The notes: a model not told the origin generated them from the sequence alone. Positions 32,149-41,193 are shown, counted from the first letter of the stretch. The stretch: 64,000 bases of DNA from Ketobacter alkanivorans (GCF_002863865.1 NZ_CP022684.1:3663990-3727989); one strand, 5' to 3'. Translations and numbers: made by a program.

Positions 32149-32949
32149 TCAATCAATGCTGCGGGAAGAAAAAGGAATCGCTTCTTTCTTCTGATTACGC
32201 TGCACAGAAATACGCTGGTTCTTGGTGCCCATTACTTTGCGTTGCCACAGGCGTTCGGCTCGCAGCGCAGCGCCATCCAGCGCACGCCAGGCATCCTGCA
32301 GCAAAAACTTGGCAGCGGCCACAGAGTCTGGTGAGCGTGCGGAAATTTCTGCGATCAGAGCCTGAGCGTGTTGCATGGGGTCGTCGCTGATGTGGGTAAT
32401 TAATCCCAGCTCTTGAGCTTGAGCCGAGCTGATGATACGGCCGGTCATGGTGAGTTCTTTGGCTTTATCCAGTGGCATCAGCTCGCGCATCAGCGCCACG
32501 CCGCCCATATCGGGCACCAGCCCCCACTTGGCTTCCATCATGGACAGTTGGGCGTCCGGGTGGCAAATGCGGATGTCTGCCCCCAACCCCAGTTGCAGCC
32601 CGGCGCCAAAACAATTGCCGTGCATCAGCGCGATCACCGGCACGCCCACGCTGCGCCAGCCGATACTCCACGTCTGGAAATCATTCTGCATCGGGCTCCA
32701 TAACTGTAAGTAGCTGGTGAAGGCCGTCAGCGGTTTGGAGAGCACACTTTTAAAATCCAGTCCGGCACAGAAAGAGGGGCCGTCCCCCTGCAGAATGACC
32801 GCTCGAATATCTTTCATCTTGCGCACTTTCTTTTGGGCGGCGATGACGCCCCGCAGCATGTCCAGATCCATGCCGTTGTGTTTGTCGGCACGGTTGAGGG
32901 TGACGGTGGCAATCTGATTGTCGACAGTAACGATAACGCGGTTGCTCAT
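32149..32949 (-). CDS. Crotonase/enoyl-CoA hydratase family protein
   Basis: 266 residues. The oxyanion-hole segments GPSFCAGLDFKSV and GNCFGAGLQLGLGADIRI are clear. The acidic pair reads MEAKWGLVPDMGG: a Glu with an Asp eight residues on, the spacing of delta3,5-delta2,4-dienoyl-CoA isomerase (Glu196 and Asp204 in the mammalian enzyme, from memory), rather than the Glu144/Glu164 spacing of enoyl-CoA hydratase. Isomerase activity is therefore possible. AAGGAG lies before the ATG. It is probably cotranscribed with the downstream phosphatase gene. Confidence 0.82.
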   Translation of the reverse strand: MSNRVIVTVDNQIATVTLNRADKHNGMDLDMLRGVIAAQKKVRKMKDIRAVILQGDGPSFCAGLDFKSVLSKPLTAFTSYLQLWSPMQNDFQTWSIGWRSVGVPVIALMHGNCFGAGLQLGLGADIRICHPDAQLSMMEAKWGLVPDMGGVALMRELMPLDKAKELTMTGRIISSAQAQELGLITHISDDPMQHAQALIAEISARSPDSVAAAKFLLQDAWRALDGAALRAERLWQRKVMGTKNQRISVQRNQKKEAIPFSSRSID

Positions 32950-33045
32950 AACGGCTCCTTAAGCAGGTTTAGAACGCTAAAGTACTGGTTCGGAGCGGCA
33001 TTGTGAACAGCGCGGCGAGGCCTTTTTGTAACCTGAATGAAGAGT

Positions 33046-33687
33046 CTATGGGCCTGCCTGAACAGCGCCGAACAGAATGTTCATGATTCGCTGCGTCTGT
33101 TGTTGGGGGGAAACATCGGCTTCTGTCAGCAGGGTCCGCACGCCGGGCAGGATCAGGGGGAAGAACGTCAGACTGAGCAATGCCATGAAAAAGGAATCGT
33201 TGGTGTATTGTTTGAGCGGCTCACACTGACTTTGCGCCCGCTGGAATAGAATGCCGATGGGGCCGTGCAGGCTGAGGAAATTGGCTTTTACATACGCTGA
33301 GCGCGCATTGTCGGTATGGTTCTCACCCATCAGCAGTTTGGCAAACAGGGGGTTGCTGTAGGAAACATCGATAAACGTCTGTACCACTTGCTTGAATCCA
33401 TGCAGGGGATCTTGCTGTTGGCCTGCCGCCACCACCGTTGGCAAAAGACGGGTTTGATAATGCTCAAGCACCGTGTCTGCCACCGCTTCCCATATATCCA
33501 GCTTGCTGCCGAAATGATGCCTGAGGGTGCCATGGGTGAGCTGTGCCGCCTGGGCAATCTCACGCACCGATGTGGCCTCATAGCCCTGTTGGGCAAAGCA
33601 CTCGGTGGCGGCCTCAATGATAGCAATGCGGGTTTGAGCGGCGCTTTCGGCGCTTTGCTTGCCCCGTTTTTTAAGGTTTTCGGTCAC
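33046..33687 (-). CDS. TetR-family transcriptional regulator
   Basis: About 213 residues from the GTG at 33687. The N-terminal helix-turn-helix (TSVREIAQAAQLTHGTLRHHFGS) is a clear TetR DNA-binding domain; the rest is an alpha-helical ligand domain. A longer frame starting with GTG at 33744 would add a hydrophobic stretch (FSIAILLPLIP) not seen in TetR proteins, so it is not preferred; the true start is uncertain. It is divergent from the DAPG-hydrolase-like gene, with a perfect 28-bp palindrome between them, so it most likely represses that gene and itself. In Pseudomonas phl clusters, TetR proteins (PhlF, PhlH) play such a role next to phlG. Confidence 0.88.
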   Translation of the reverse strand: MTENLKKRGKQSAESAAQTRIAIIEAATECFAQQGYEATSVREIAQAAQLTHGTLRHHFGSKLDIWEAVADTVLEHYQTRLLPTVVAAGQQQDPLHGFKQVVQTFIDVSYSNPLFAKLLMGENHTDNARSAYVKANFLSLHGPIGILFQRAQSQCEPLKQYTNDSFFMALLSLTFFPLILPGVRTLLTEADVSPQQQTQRIMNILFGAVQAGP

Positions 33688-33774
33688 GATGGTCGAAGCT
33701 TCCCACTCAGGAATCAGAGGAAGGAGTATAGCGATGGAGAACACCTGAATGAACCGGCAATTCGCCTCTATTGC

Positions 33775-33802
33775 ATTATATTATCCATATGGATAATATA
33801 AT
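33775..33802. promoter_or_regulatory. Perfect 28-bp palindromic operator between TetR and PhlG-like genes
   Basis: The half-site ATTATATTATCCAT (33775-33788) is followed directly by its exact reverse complement (33789-33802) with no spacer. It lies 88 bases upstream of the TetR start and 46 bases upstream of the PhlG-like start, the normal position for a TetR-type operator that covers both promoters. It is strongly AT-rich and could also hold -10 elements. Confidence 0.85.
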
Positions 33803-33847
33803 CAACAAACCAAGAACGCTGAGAATGTTGCAATAAGGGGTGACCTA

Positions 33848-35065
33848 ATGACGAATTACCTGTTTCGGGGCGTGGTGCTGTTGATGTTGGCCTGTTCATG
33901 GCCCACCCAGGCCCACCTGCGTGATGTGATGGTTTCACAGCAGGAGCAGCAGACCGTGATCGTAGTGGAGCAGGAGCTGCAGGGCTTGCGCCCGGAGATG
34001 CTGGATTGGTGGTGGAATAACCTAGGGCGGGACGGCTTCTTTCAGCGCTGGAATCCCCAAGCTCATGTTGCTTTCCAATGGTTGCAGGCCCCGGCTTCCC
34101 AGGAGCAACTGGCGGTAGCAGTGGGTGCGGTGCAGGATATAACTCTGAACCTTGGTGGCGTTACCTTGAATAGCCAGCTGCGTTATCTACAGCCAGGGGC
34201 GCGTTGCGTTGGTGATGATCATCGCCTGGTGGCGGAGCTGAGCTTCCCTGGCCATGAGGCGCTGGGCACCGGCCTGGTGCGTTACGACTATACCAACAGC
34301 GGGCGTGGCGAGGGCTTGTTGCTGCGCACCACCTACAGCATGCCCGACGGACTTGCTGAGCTGTACCCCGATTATGTACAGGCGTTGTCGGCCTACGTGG
34401 AAGCGAGCATGGTGAACCTGCAGACCTTTTTAGGGGATGAGTTCCAGGCCCTGTATGTGGAAGACGCGCTGTTGCCCTGGGGCAGTTATGAGATTGTGCC
34501 CTCCGGCTGGCTGACCAAAAAAGTCATTGTGAATCAGGAAATCCTGGGCATAACCCCGGACATGCTGGATTGGTGGTGGGATAACATCGACACCACCAAT
34601 CGCTATAAAGGGTGGCACCCCACCGCCCACGTCAGTTTTGGCTGGCGGGTGCCCCCCAGCCAACCGGATCGACTGGAGTATTCGGTGGGTGCCGTTCAGT
34701 TGGTGACGGAATACATCGGGCCCTATAAATCCAATTTGTTGATCACCTGGCTGGATCCTGAATTGGCTGAGGACGTGGTGGAATACCAACACTGGATCGT
34801 GGCGAAAACAGATCTGAAGGAATTGAGTGGCATCCTGCCCCAGCGCTTGATCCACGAATATCAAACAAATGAGACCGGTGATGGCATCGTAATGCGTTCC
34901 ACGTTCACCGTGCCGATCTTCTTTGATTGGATCATGCCGGGCTTTTCCCAAAGTTTGGGGGAGCATGCGATCCAGGAAATGCATTTCCTGCCGAACTTCT
35001 TGCCCGCCATGTTCAAGCAGGAATATGAAAAGAACACAGAAGGCTGTGGGCAGTGTCAGGAATAA
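33848..35065 (+). CDS. Secreted tandem-domain DAPG-hydrolase (PhlG)-like protein
   Basis: 405 residues with a signal peptide ending near WPTQA (residue 22). Two copies of the PhlG-type fold follow, marked by PEMLDWWWNN (49-58) and PDMLDWWWDN (237-246). In the second copy the expected metal and active-site residues are present: His257 and His261 (GWHPTAHV), Glu288, His336 and the H-x3-E pair His373/Glu377. In the first copy the matching positions are Asn69, His73, Leu100, Arg145, Tyr183 and Ser187, so it is probably inactive. PhlG cleaves the C-C bond of 2,4-diacetylphloroglucinol; the substrate here is not known. Export to the periplasm or beyond is unlike cytoplasmic PhlG. Confidence 0.8.
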   Translation: MTNYLFRGVVLLMLACSWPTQAHLRDVMVSQQEQQTVIVVEQELQGLRPEMLDWWWNNLGRDGFFQRWNPQAHVAFQWLQAPASQEQLAVAVGAVQDITLNLGGVTLNSQLRYLQPGARCVGDDHRLVAELSFPGHEALGTGLVRYDYTNSGRGEGLLLRTTYSMPDGLAELYPDYVQALSAYVEASMVNLQTFLGDEFQALYVEDALLPWGSYEIVPSGWLTKKVIVNQEILGITPDMLDWWWDNIDTTNRYKGWHPTAHVSFGWRVPPSQPDRLEYSVGAVQLVTEYIGPYKSNLLITWLDPELAEDVVEYQHWIVAKTDLKELSGILPQRLIHEYQTNETGDGIVMRSTFTVPIFFDWIMPGFSQSLGEHAIQEMHFLPNFLPAMFKQEYEKNTEGCGQCQE

Positions 35066-35174
35066 TGCACCGTCGATTGACTGTGGTGACTGGTTGCCCT
35101 GATTTCACAAGCAATGCGGAGAGCTTTCTCAGGGGATAGACTGTGCTGAAAGCCAATGCATTTGGGAGTCATCT

Positions 35175-35990
35175 ATGTGGACAAGGACGTCGTTTACCTC
35201 AGTATCAGGCCATGTTTGTAATATGTATGTCGCCGAGGGCGGCCGTGGCAGCGTTATTTTCTTGCACGGTTGGGGCGATCATGGCGGGCGTTATCATGCC
35301 ATTGGTGAGTTATTGCACAAGCATGGCTTTCGCGTCCTGATTCCGGAATTCCCCGGCCATGGTTTGTCTTCAGGCCCGCGGGCGCGGGTAAATGATTTTG
35401 ATGTGTTAAAGCAGGATCTGCACACCATCATTGCTAAGCAATCAAAACCGGTTTTTCTGGTCGGGCATAGTATGGGCGGGTGTCTCGCCTTCCATTATGC
35501 GGTAGAGCATCCCCGGCAATTGGCAGGCGTGGTATTCAACAGTGCAGCCTTGGGGGTGAGTCCGAAAATTGCGAGTTGGAAAAAGTGGCTCACCCGCGCC
35601 TTGGGCACTGCGTTCCCGTTTAAGAAGCTGGTGAACCTGAAAGCCGCCTGGATGATGACCTCGTTACCTGCAGAGCAAGCCGCCTATGACGCTGATACAC
35701 TGCTGTATCACGGTAAATTGGAGTTAGGCACTGGCTTGGCATTAATGCGAGCCAATCAGTGGTGCAGTGCGCATAGGGATGAATTTACACTGCCCATGTT
35801 GGCATTGCAGGGGCGCGAAGACGAATTGGTGGATCCGGCGGCGGCAGAGCGATTGTATGAAGCCCAGAATCATCCCGCCTCCAAGTTAAAGCTCTACGAT
35901 GCGCGGCATGATTTGTTGCACGACTACGTTGCCGAGGACGTAACCCGGCAGATAGTCGAGTGGTTGGAAGCGCAAGTGTCTGCTGCTTGA
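35175..35990 (+). CDS. Alpha/beta hydrolase, monoacylglycerol-lipase-like
   Basis: 271 residues. A serine hydrolase of the Hydrolase_4 type: LHGWGDHGGRYH (oxyanion region, about 30-41), nucleophile elbow GHSMGG (about 97-102), acid in QGREDELVDP and catalytic His in DARHDLLHDY. The cap region suggests a lysophospholipase or monoacylglycerol lipase; the substrate cannot be told. GGGAG precedes the ATG. It follows the PhlG-like gene by 109 bases and may be in the same regulon. Its stop codon directly abuts that of spoVR on the other strand (TGATCA). Confidence 0.82.
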   Translation: MWTRTSFTSVSGHVCNMYVAEGGRGSVIFLHGWGDHGGRYHAIGELLHKHGFRVLIPEFPGHGLSSGPRARVNDFDVLKQDLHTIIAKQSKPVFLVGHSMGGCLAFHYAVEHPRQLAGVVFNSAALGVSPKIASWKKWLTRALGTAFPFKKLVNLKAAWMMTSLPAEQAAYDADTLLYHGKLELGTGLALMRANQWCSAHRDEFTLPMLALQGREDELVDPAAAERLYEAQNHPASKLKLYDARHDLLHDYVAEDVTRQIVEWLEAQVSAA

Positions 35991-37553
35991 TCACACCCGC
36001 TGGATCAGGCTCAGCTCTTCCTCGTTATCCTTTTCGGGCGTTTTCTTTTCGATGCCGTTGGCACCACACTTGATGGTGTCCATGACGGTATTGTCCTGCA
36101 CCGATTCCAACACCACATCAAACTTCCACAGCCGATGCAGGTGTTTTAATACTTCTTCTGCGGACTCGTTGTCCAGCGGACGGCGATTGTGGCGTACATG
36201 GCGCATGGTGAGTGAGCGATCCCCGCGAATATTCACGTTGTACACCTGAATGTTGGGTTCGTTCATGGAGAGATTGTACTGTTTGGAAAGCGCCTCGCGG
36301 ATGTCCCTATAACCGGGGTCATCGTGGATATTGGTAATGTGCAATTCTTTCTCTTTATCATCATCCAGTATGGAGAAAAACTTGAAATCGCGTATTACCT
36401 TGGGCGACATGAATTGCTGAACGAAACTTTCATCTTTAAAGTTTTGCATGGCAAAGGTCAGGGTTTCTTTCCAATCACTGCCTGCGATCTCGGGGAACCA
36501 GATCTTATCTTCTTTGGTGGGCTTTTCGCAGATGCGGCGGATGTCCTGCATCATGTTAAAGCCCAGAGCATAAGGGTTGATGCCGCTGTAGAACCGACTG
36601 TCGAACGATGGCTGGTACACAACGGAGGTGTGGGACTGCAGGAACTCCATCATGAAGCCATCAGTGACCTTGCCCTCGTCGTATAGCTGATTCAGAAGTG
36701 TGTAGTGCCAGAACGTGGCCCAGCCTTCATTCATCACTTGAGTTTGGCGTTGCGGGTAAAAATACTGAGCGATCTTGCGCACAATACGCACCACCTCTCG
36801 CTGCCAGGATTCCAGCAGGGGCGCATTTTTTTCAATAAAATACAGCAAATTCTCTTGAGGCTCTTCGGGGAAACGACGGGTAAGATCGGCCCCTTTCTTG
36901 CCGCCCATTTGCGGAATAGTCTTCCACAATTCGTTAACCTGCTTCTGCAGGTATTCTTCCCGCTCTCGCTGTCGCTGCTTTTCTTCAGCAGCAGAGATAG
37001 GGTAAGGTCGCTTGTAGCGATCCACGCCATAATTCATCAGGGCATGGCATGAATCCAGAATCAGCTCAACCTCATCCACACCATAGCGTTCCTCACACTT
37101 CATGATGTAGTTCTTGGCAAATACCAAATAGTCGATGATAGAGGTGGCATCGGTCCAGGTGCGAAACAGGTAGTTGCCTTTAAAGAACGAATTATGGCCA
37201 TAGCATGCGTGGGCAATTACCAGTGCCTGCATGGTCATGGTGTTTTCTTCCATCAGGTAGGCGATGCAAGGGTCAGAATTGATAACGATCTCATAGGCCA
37301 GGCCCATCTGCCCGCGGCGATAATGCTGCTCATTGCTGACAAAATGCTTGCCGTAGGACCAGTGGTTGTAACCGACGGGCATACCCACAGACGAATACGC
37401 ATCCAGCATTTGCTCGGCTGCGATGATTTCAATTTGATTAGGGTAGGTGTCCAGCCCGAAACCTTCGGCGATACGGCCGATTTCACGGTCGTAATCCTGA
37501 ATCAGTTCGAAGGTCCAGTCAGACCCGGTAGAGATTGGCGTGCGTTCAGTCAT
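35991..37553 (-). CDS. SpoVR-family protein
   Basis: About 520 residues. The SpoVR family was named from Bacillus sporulation but is widespread in non-sporulating proteobacteria (YcgB in E. coli). Conserved segments include HACYGHNSFFKGNYLF, MNEGWATFWHYTLLN and YNVNIRGDRSLTMRHVRHNRRPL. It is the third gene of prkA-yeaH-spoVR, a stress and stationary-phase operon in many bacteria; the biochemical role is not settled. The ATG at 37553 is chosen over a TTG at 37559; neither has a good ribosome site. The gap to yeaH is under 20 bases. Confidence 0.9.
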   Translation of the reverse strand: MTERTPISTGSDWTFELIQDYDREIGRIAEGFGLDTYPNQIEIIAAEQMLDAYSSVGMPVGYNHWSYGKHFVSNEQHYRRGQMGLAYEIVINSDPCIAYLMEENTMTMQALVIAHACYGHNSFFKGNYLFRTWTDATSIIDYLVFAKNYIMKCEERYGVDEVELILDSCHALMNYGVDRYKRPYPISAAEEKQRQREREEYLQKQVNELWKTIPQMGGKKGADLTRRFPEEPQENLLYFIEKNAPLLESWQREVVRIVRKIAQYFYPQRQTQVMNEGWATFWHYTLLNQLYDEGKVTDGFMMEFLQSHTSVVYQPSFDSRFYSGINPYALGFNMMQDIRRICEKPTKEDKIWFPEIAGSDWKETLTFAMQNFKDESFVQQFMSPKVIRDFKFFSILDDDKEKELHITNIHDDPGYRDIREALSKQYNLSMNEPNIQVYNVNIRGDRSLTMRHVRHNRRPLDNESAEEVLKHLHRLWKFDVVLESVQDNTVMDTIKCGANGIEKKTPEKDNEEELSLIQRV

Positions 37554-37571
37554 AGGCAATCATCAGTTGTG

Positions 37572-38858
37572 TTAACTGGCCCTTTTCGTTTCCTTGCGCT
37601 GGAACAGTTCGCGGAACACGGGATAGATATCGCCGGGGTCGCTGATCTGTTGCATTGCAAAGTGTTCAACGGTGGCTTCAATGGTTTCATATTCACGCCA
37701 TAGAGCCTGATGTCGACGCGGGTTAATCTCAATATATGAGTAGTACTGCACCTGGGGCAAGATGTCCTTGATCAGAATCTCACGGCAGGTGGGGGAATCA
37801 TCGTTCCAGTTGTCGCCGTCTGAGGCTTGGGCTCCGTAGATGTTCCATTCATCTGCAGGGTAGCGTTCCTGCATGATGTCGCGCATCATTTTCAGCGCGC
37901 TGGATACGATGGTGCCACCGGTCTCACGGGAGTAGAAGAATTCTTCTTCATCCACCTCTTTAGCACTGGTGTGATGGCGAATAAACACCACTTCAATTTT
38001 TTCGTAATTGCGCTTAAGGAACATATAAAGCAGGATGAAAAAGCGCTTGGCCATGTCTTTCATGGCCTGGTTCATGGAGCCGGACACATCCATCAAGCAG
38101 AACATTACCGCTTTTGAGGTGGGCTTGGGTTGCTTCAGGTGCAGGTTGTAGCGCAGATCAATGGTATCTACAAAGGGGATCTTCTTGATTCGGCGTCGCA
38201 ACTTGGCGATCTCTTCTTCCAGCTCCTGCTCTTTGCGTTTGTCACGTAATATGGAATCCTGTTCTTGCAGCGCTTGTAATTGCTGCTCAAATATCCGTAG
38301 CCGACGGCGGCTGGATGAGGTGAGAGCAATGCGGCGGCTGGTGGCCTGGCGCATGGATCTGACAACGTTTATTTTGGCAGGGTTGCCTTCGTTTACGACG
38401 CCGGCGCGCACAAACTTGAAGGACTCTATCCCCTGTAACTGACGCTTTACCAGGTTTGGCAGCTCCAGATCCTCAAACAAAAAGTCGAGAAACTCATCCT
38501 GGCTGATCTGAAACACAAACTCATCGACACCTTCGCCACTGTCACTGGCGTCACCATCACCGCCACCACCACCGCTGCCGCCTTGTGGGCGTTGTACGCG
38601 GTCACCGGACACAAATTCCTTGTTGCCGGGGTGTATCATCTCGCGCTTGCCACCTTTACCGTGGTGGAAAAACGGTTCTGAGATGTCTTTGCGCGGAATG
38701 GAAATGCTTTCCCCGCTGTTCAGATCTGTGATGCTGCGCTTGGTAACGGCCTCATCCACCGCTTTTTTGATGTGCTTACGGTAGCGGCGCAGGAACCGTT
38801 GCCGGTTCACTGTGCTTTTGTTTTTTCCGTTCAGGCGGCGATCAACAATATACGACAC
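37572..38858 (-). CDS. DUF444/YeaH protein with VWA-like fold
   Basis: 428 residues starting at GTG 38858 with AAGGG before it. The N-terminus is basic ([23 protein letters not shown]), a Gly-rich acidic linker follows ([18 protein letters not shown], about 95-112), and the C-terminal half has a VWA-like domain with the metal-site motif DVSGSM. In E. coli YeaH works with the YeaG kinase during nitrogen starvation and in stationary phase; its molecular role is open. It lies 27 bases after prkA and just before spoVR. Confidence 0.92.
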   Translation of the reverse strand: MSYIVDRRLNGKNKSTVNRQRFLRRYRKHIKKAVDEAVTKRSITDLNSGESISIPRKDISEPFFHHGKGGKREMIHPGNKEFVSGDRVQRPQGGSGGGGGDGDASDSGEGVDEFVFQISQDEFLDFLFEDLELPNLVKRQLQGIESFKFVRAGVVNEGNPAKINVVRSMRQATSRRIALTSSSRRRLRIFEQQLQALQEQDSILRDKRKEQELEEEIAKLRRRIKKIPFVDTIDLRYNLHLKQPKPTSKAVMFCLMDVSGSMNQAMKDMAKRFFILLYMFLKRNYEKIEVVFIRHHTSAKEVDEEEFFYSRETGGTIVSSALKMMRDIMQERYPADEWNIYGAQASDGDNWNDDSPTCREILIKDILPQVQYYSYIEINPRRHQALWREYETIEATVEHFAMQQISDPGDIYPVFRELFQRKETKRAS

Positions 38859-38885
38859 TGTTTCACCCTTAGCGGACTTCCCGCG

Positions 38886-40808
38886 TTACTGGGACTTGCG
38901 AACCCGAAGATACCATTCAGACAGCAGGCGCACCTGTTTCTCGGTATAGCCACGTTCCACCATGCGCACCACGAAGTCTTCGTGTTTCTTCTGATCCCCT
39001 TGAGAGGCTTTGGGGTTGAAAGAAATCACAGGCAATAAGTCTTCGGTGTTGGAGAACATCTTTTTCTCGATGACTGTGCGCAGTTTTTCATAGCTGAGCC
39101 AGGACGGATTTTTTCCCGCGTGATTGGCCCGTGCTCGAAGTACGAAGTTGACTACCTCGTTGCGGAAGTCTTTCGGGTTGCTGATGCCCGCTGGTTTTTC
39201 GATTTTTTCCAGCTCATCGTTGAGCGATTTGCGATCGAAGATCTCACCGGTGTCAGGATCGCGATATTCCTGATCCTGAATCCAGAAGTCAGCATAGGTG
39301 ACATAGCGGTCGAAGATGTTCTGGCCGTATTCAGAGTAGGATTCGAGATAGGCCGTCTGAATTTCTTTGCCGATGAATTCCACGTAACGAGGAGCTAAAA
39401 ACTCTTTAATGAAGCGCAGGTAGCGCTCTCGGGTTTCTGGCGGGAACTGTTCTTGCTCGATGGAGTTTTCCAGTACGTGTAACAGGTGCACAGGGTTGGC
39501 TGCGACCTCGGTATGATCATAGTTGAATACTTTTGACAGTATTTTGAAGGCGAAGCGGGTGGATAATCCATCCATGCCTTCATCAACACCTGCTGCGTCT
39601 TTGTACTCTTGATAAGACTTGGCTTTGGGGTCGGTGTCTTTCAGGTTTTCGCCGTCATAGATGCGCATCTTTGAGTAAGTAGACGAGTTCTCTGGTTCTT
39701 TGAGACGCGACAGTGCAGAGAACTGCGCCAGCATGCGCAGAGTGTCGGGAGCGCAGTGGGCGTTGGACAGGGAGCTGTTTTGAAGTAGCTTCTCGTATAT
39801 TTTAATTTCTTCGGTGACACGTAAACAGTAGGGGACTTTTACGATGTAGATACGATCGATAAAGGCCTCATTGTTTTTGTTGTTACGGAATGCTGTCCAC
39901 TCAGATTCGTTAGAGTGCGCCAGTACAATGCCATCAAAAGGTATGGCACCCATGCCTTCGGTGCTGTTGTAGTTGCCCTCTTGGGTTGCAGTCAGTAACG
40001 GGTGCAACACCTTGATGGGGGCTTTGAACATTTCCACAAACTCCAGCAGCCCTTGGTTGGCTTTGCATAGCCCGCCGGAGAAGGCGTAACAGTCGGGATC
40101 GCTTTGGGCGAATTCTTCCAGTTTGCGAATATCGACTTTGCCCACCAGGCTGGAAATATCCTGATTGTTTTCGTCGCCGGGTTCGGTTTTGGCAACGGCG
40201 ATCTGATCCAGTATGGATGGGTAGAGTTTAACAACTTTGAATTGGGAAATGTCGCCATTGAATTCATGCAGGCGTTTTACTGCCCACGGGGACATGATGC
40301 CTTTCAAGTAACGGCGCGGGATGCCATATTCCTCTTCAAGAATGGCGGCATCTTCTTCTGGCGCGAACAGGTTTAGAGGCGATTCATTGACTGGGGAATC
40401 TTTTATGGCATAAAACGGAATGTGTTCAATCAGATGTTTTAATCGTTCTGCCAGTGAAGATTTGCCACCACCAACTGGGCCCAGCAGGTAAAGAATTTGT
40501 TTCTTTTCTTCCAGGCCTTGGGCTGCATGGCGGAAGTAGGAAACGATTTGCTCGATGCATTCCTCCATGCCATAAAATTCGCTGAAGGCTGGATAGCGTC
40601 GAATGATTTTGTTGGAGAATATACGGCTAAGTCGAGGGTCTAGAGAAGTGTCGATTAATTCGGGTTGGCCGATAGCTTCCAGCATGCGTTCTGCTGAACT
40701 TGCGTACGCCTTAGGATCGTTCTTACAAATCTCCAGGTATTCCTGCAGAGTGTACTCTTCCTGTTGCGTAACTTCGTATCGGTTTTGGTAGTGACTAAAC
40801 AGGCTCAT
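38886..40808 (-). CDS. prkA: PrkA-family serine protein kinase (YeaG-like)
   Basis: 640 residues. The N-terminal AAA+ region carries the P-loop LLGPVGGGKSSLAERLK (about 108-124), and the C-terminal third is the distant PrkA kinase domain. YeaG/PrkA proteins act in stress and nitrogen-starvation responses together with YeaH and SpoVR; some members are reported to have protease-like rather than kinase activity. The ATG at 40808 follows AGAGGT. It opens the three-gene operon behind a 385-base AT-rich leader that contains an imperfect inverted repeat. Confidence 0.95.
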   Translation of the reverse strand: MSLFSHYQNRYEVTQQEEYTLQEYLEICKNDPKAYASSAERMLEAIGQPELIDTSLDPRLSRIFSNKIIRRYPAFSEFYGMEECIEQIVSYFRHAAQGLEEKKQILYLLGPVGGGKSSLAERLKHLIEHIPFYAIKDSPVNESPLNLFAPEEDAAILEEEYGIPRRYLKGIMSPWAVKRLHEFNGDISQFKVVKLYPSILDQIAVAKTEPGDENNQDISSLVGKVDIRKLEEFAQSDPDCYAFSGGLCKANQGLLEFVEMFKAPIKVLHPLLTATQEGNYNSTEGMGAIPFDGIVLAHSNESEWTAFRNNKNNEAFIDRIYIVKVPYCLRVTEEIKIYEKLLQNSSLSNAHCAPDTLRMLAQFSALSRLKEPENSSTYSKMRIYDGENLKDTDPKAKSYQEYKDAAGVDEGMDGLSTRFAFKILSKVFNYDHTEVAANPVHLLHVLENSIEQEQFPPETRERYLRFIKEFLAPRYVEFIGKEIQTAYLESYSEYGQNIFDRYVTYADFWIQDQEYRDPDTGEIFDRKSLNDELEKIEKPAGISNPKDFRNEVVNFVLRARANHAGKNPSWLSYEKLRTVIEKKMFSNTEDLLPVISFNPKASQGDQKKHEDFVVRMVERGYTEKQVRLLSEWYLRVRKSQ

Positions 40809-41193
40809 AGGTCTACCTCTTTCTAACCGGTGATGGTCTTTACAATTTGAGTTTTAGTGACAACTTTGGTTCCAATATATGTTCTAAAAAGGTTTGTGGC
40901 ATCGGCCAAACCGATCCCAGACAAAATTTCTGCTTACTTATTATATTAGTATGAAAATGTAAAAACGGTTGAAAGAAAAGAACTTATTTTTGTTTTATGG
41001 AAAAAGTTTCATTTCTGTAGAGATTGTTCGGATGAGCTAGTGACAGCGGAGAAAATACGCTTTAAGCTTTTTTGGCTTGGGATTTTTTCAGTGGTAAATC
41101 CCTTTTTCATATGCTTTTTGATGCCTGCAGGCGTTTTTTTAGAACGTTTTCAGCGATGAAGGGTGTTGGGTAAGGTGGGAGACTGGACAGGGA
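40809..41193. other. AT-rich intergenic region upstream of prkA
   Basis: 385 bases without a credible gene on either strand. It is clearly AT-rich against its surroundings, with several T and A runs. On the minus strand, TATAAT (at about 40940-40945) could be a -10 box, but no good -35 accompanies it. On the plus strand, GGGATTT...AAATCCC (about 41078-41102) followed by T residues looks like a terminator, but no plus-strand gene ends here. It must hold the prkA promoter and the end of the apaH transcript. Confidence 0.6.
40898..40918. promoter_or_regulatory. Inverted repeat upstream of prkA with sigma-54-like GG-N10-GC
   Basis: Arms GGCATCGG (40898-40905) and CCGATCCC (40911-40918) match as an inverted repeat with one mismatch around CCAAA. 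On the minus strand the same stretch holds GG and GC separated by ten bases, the minimal sigma-54 -24/-12 spacing, but the rest of the consensus is poor. yeaGH of E. coli is under nitrogen (sigma-54) control, so this deserves a check. Confidence 0.3.

Noticed and set aside
41078..41110. Terminator-like hairpin on the plus strand upstream of prkA
   Set aside because: No plus-strand gene ends nearby, and on the minus strand the T run is on the wrong side.
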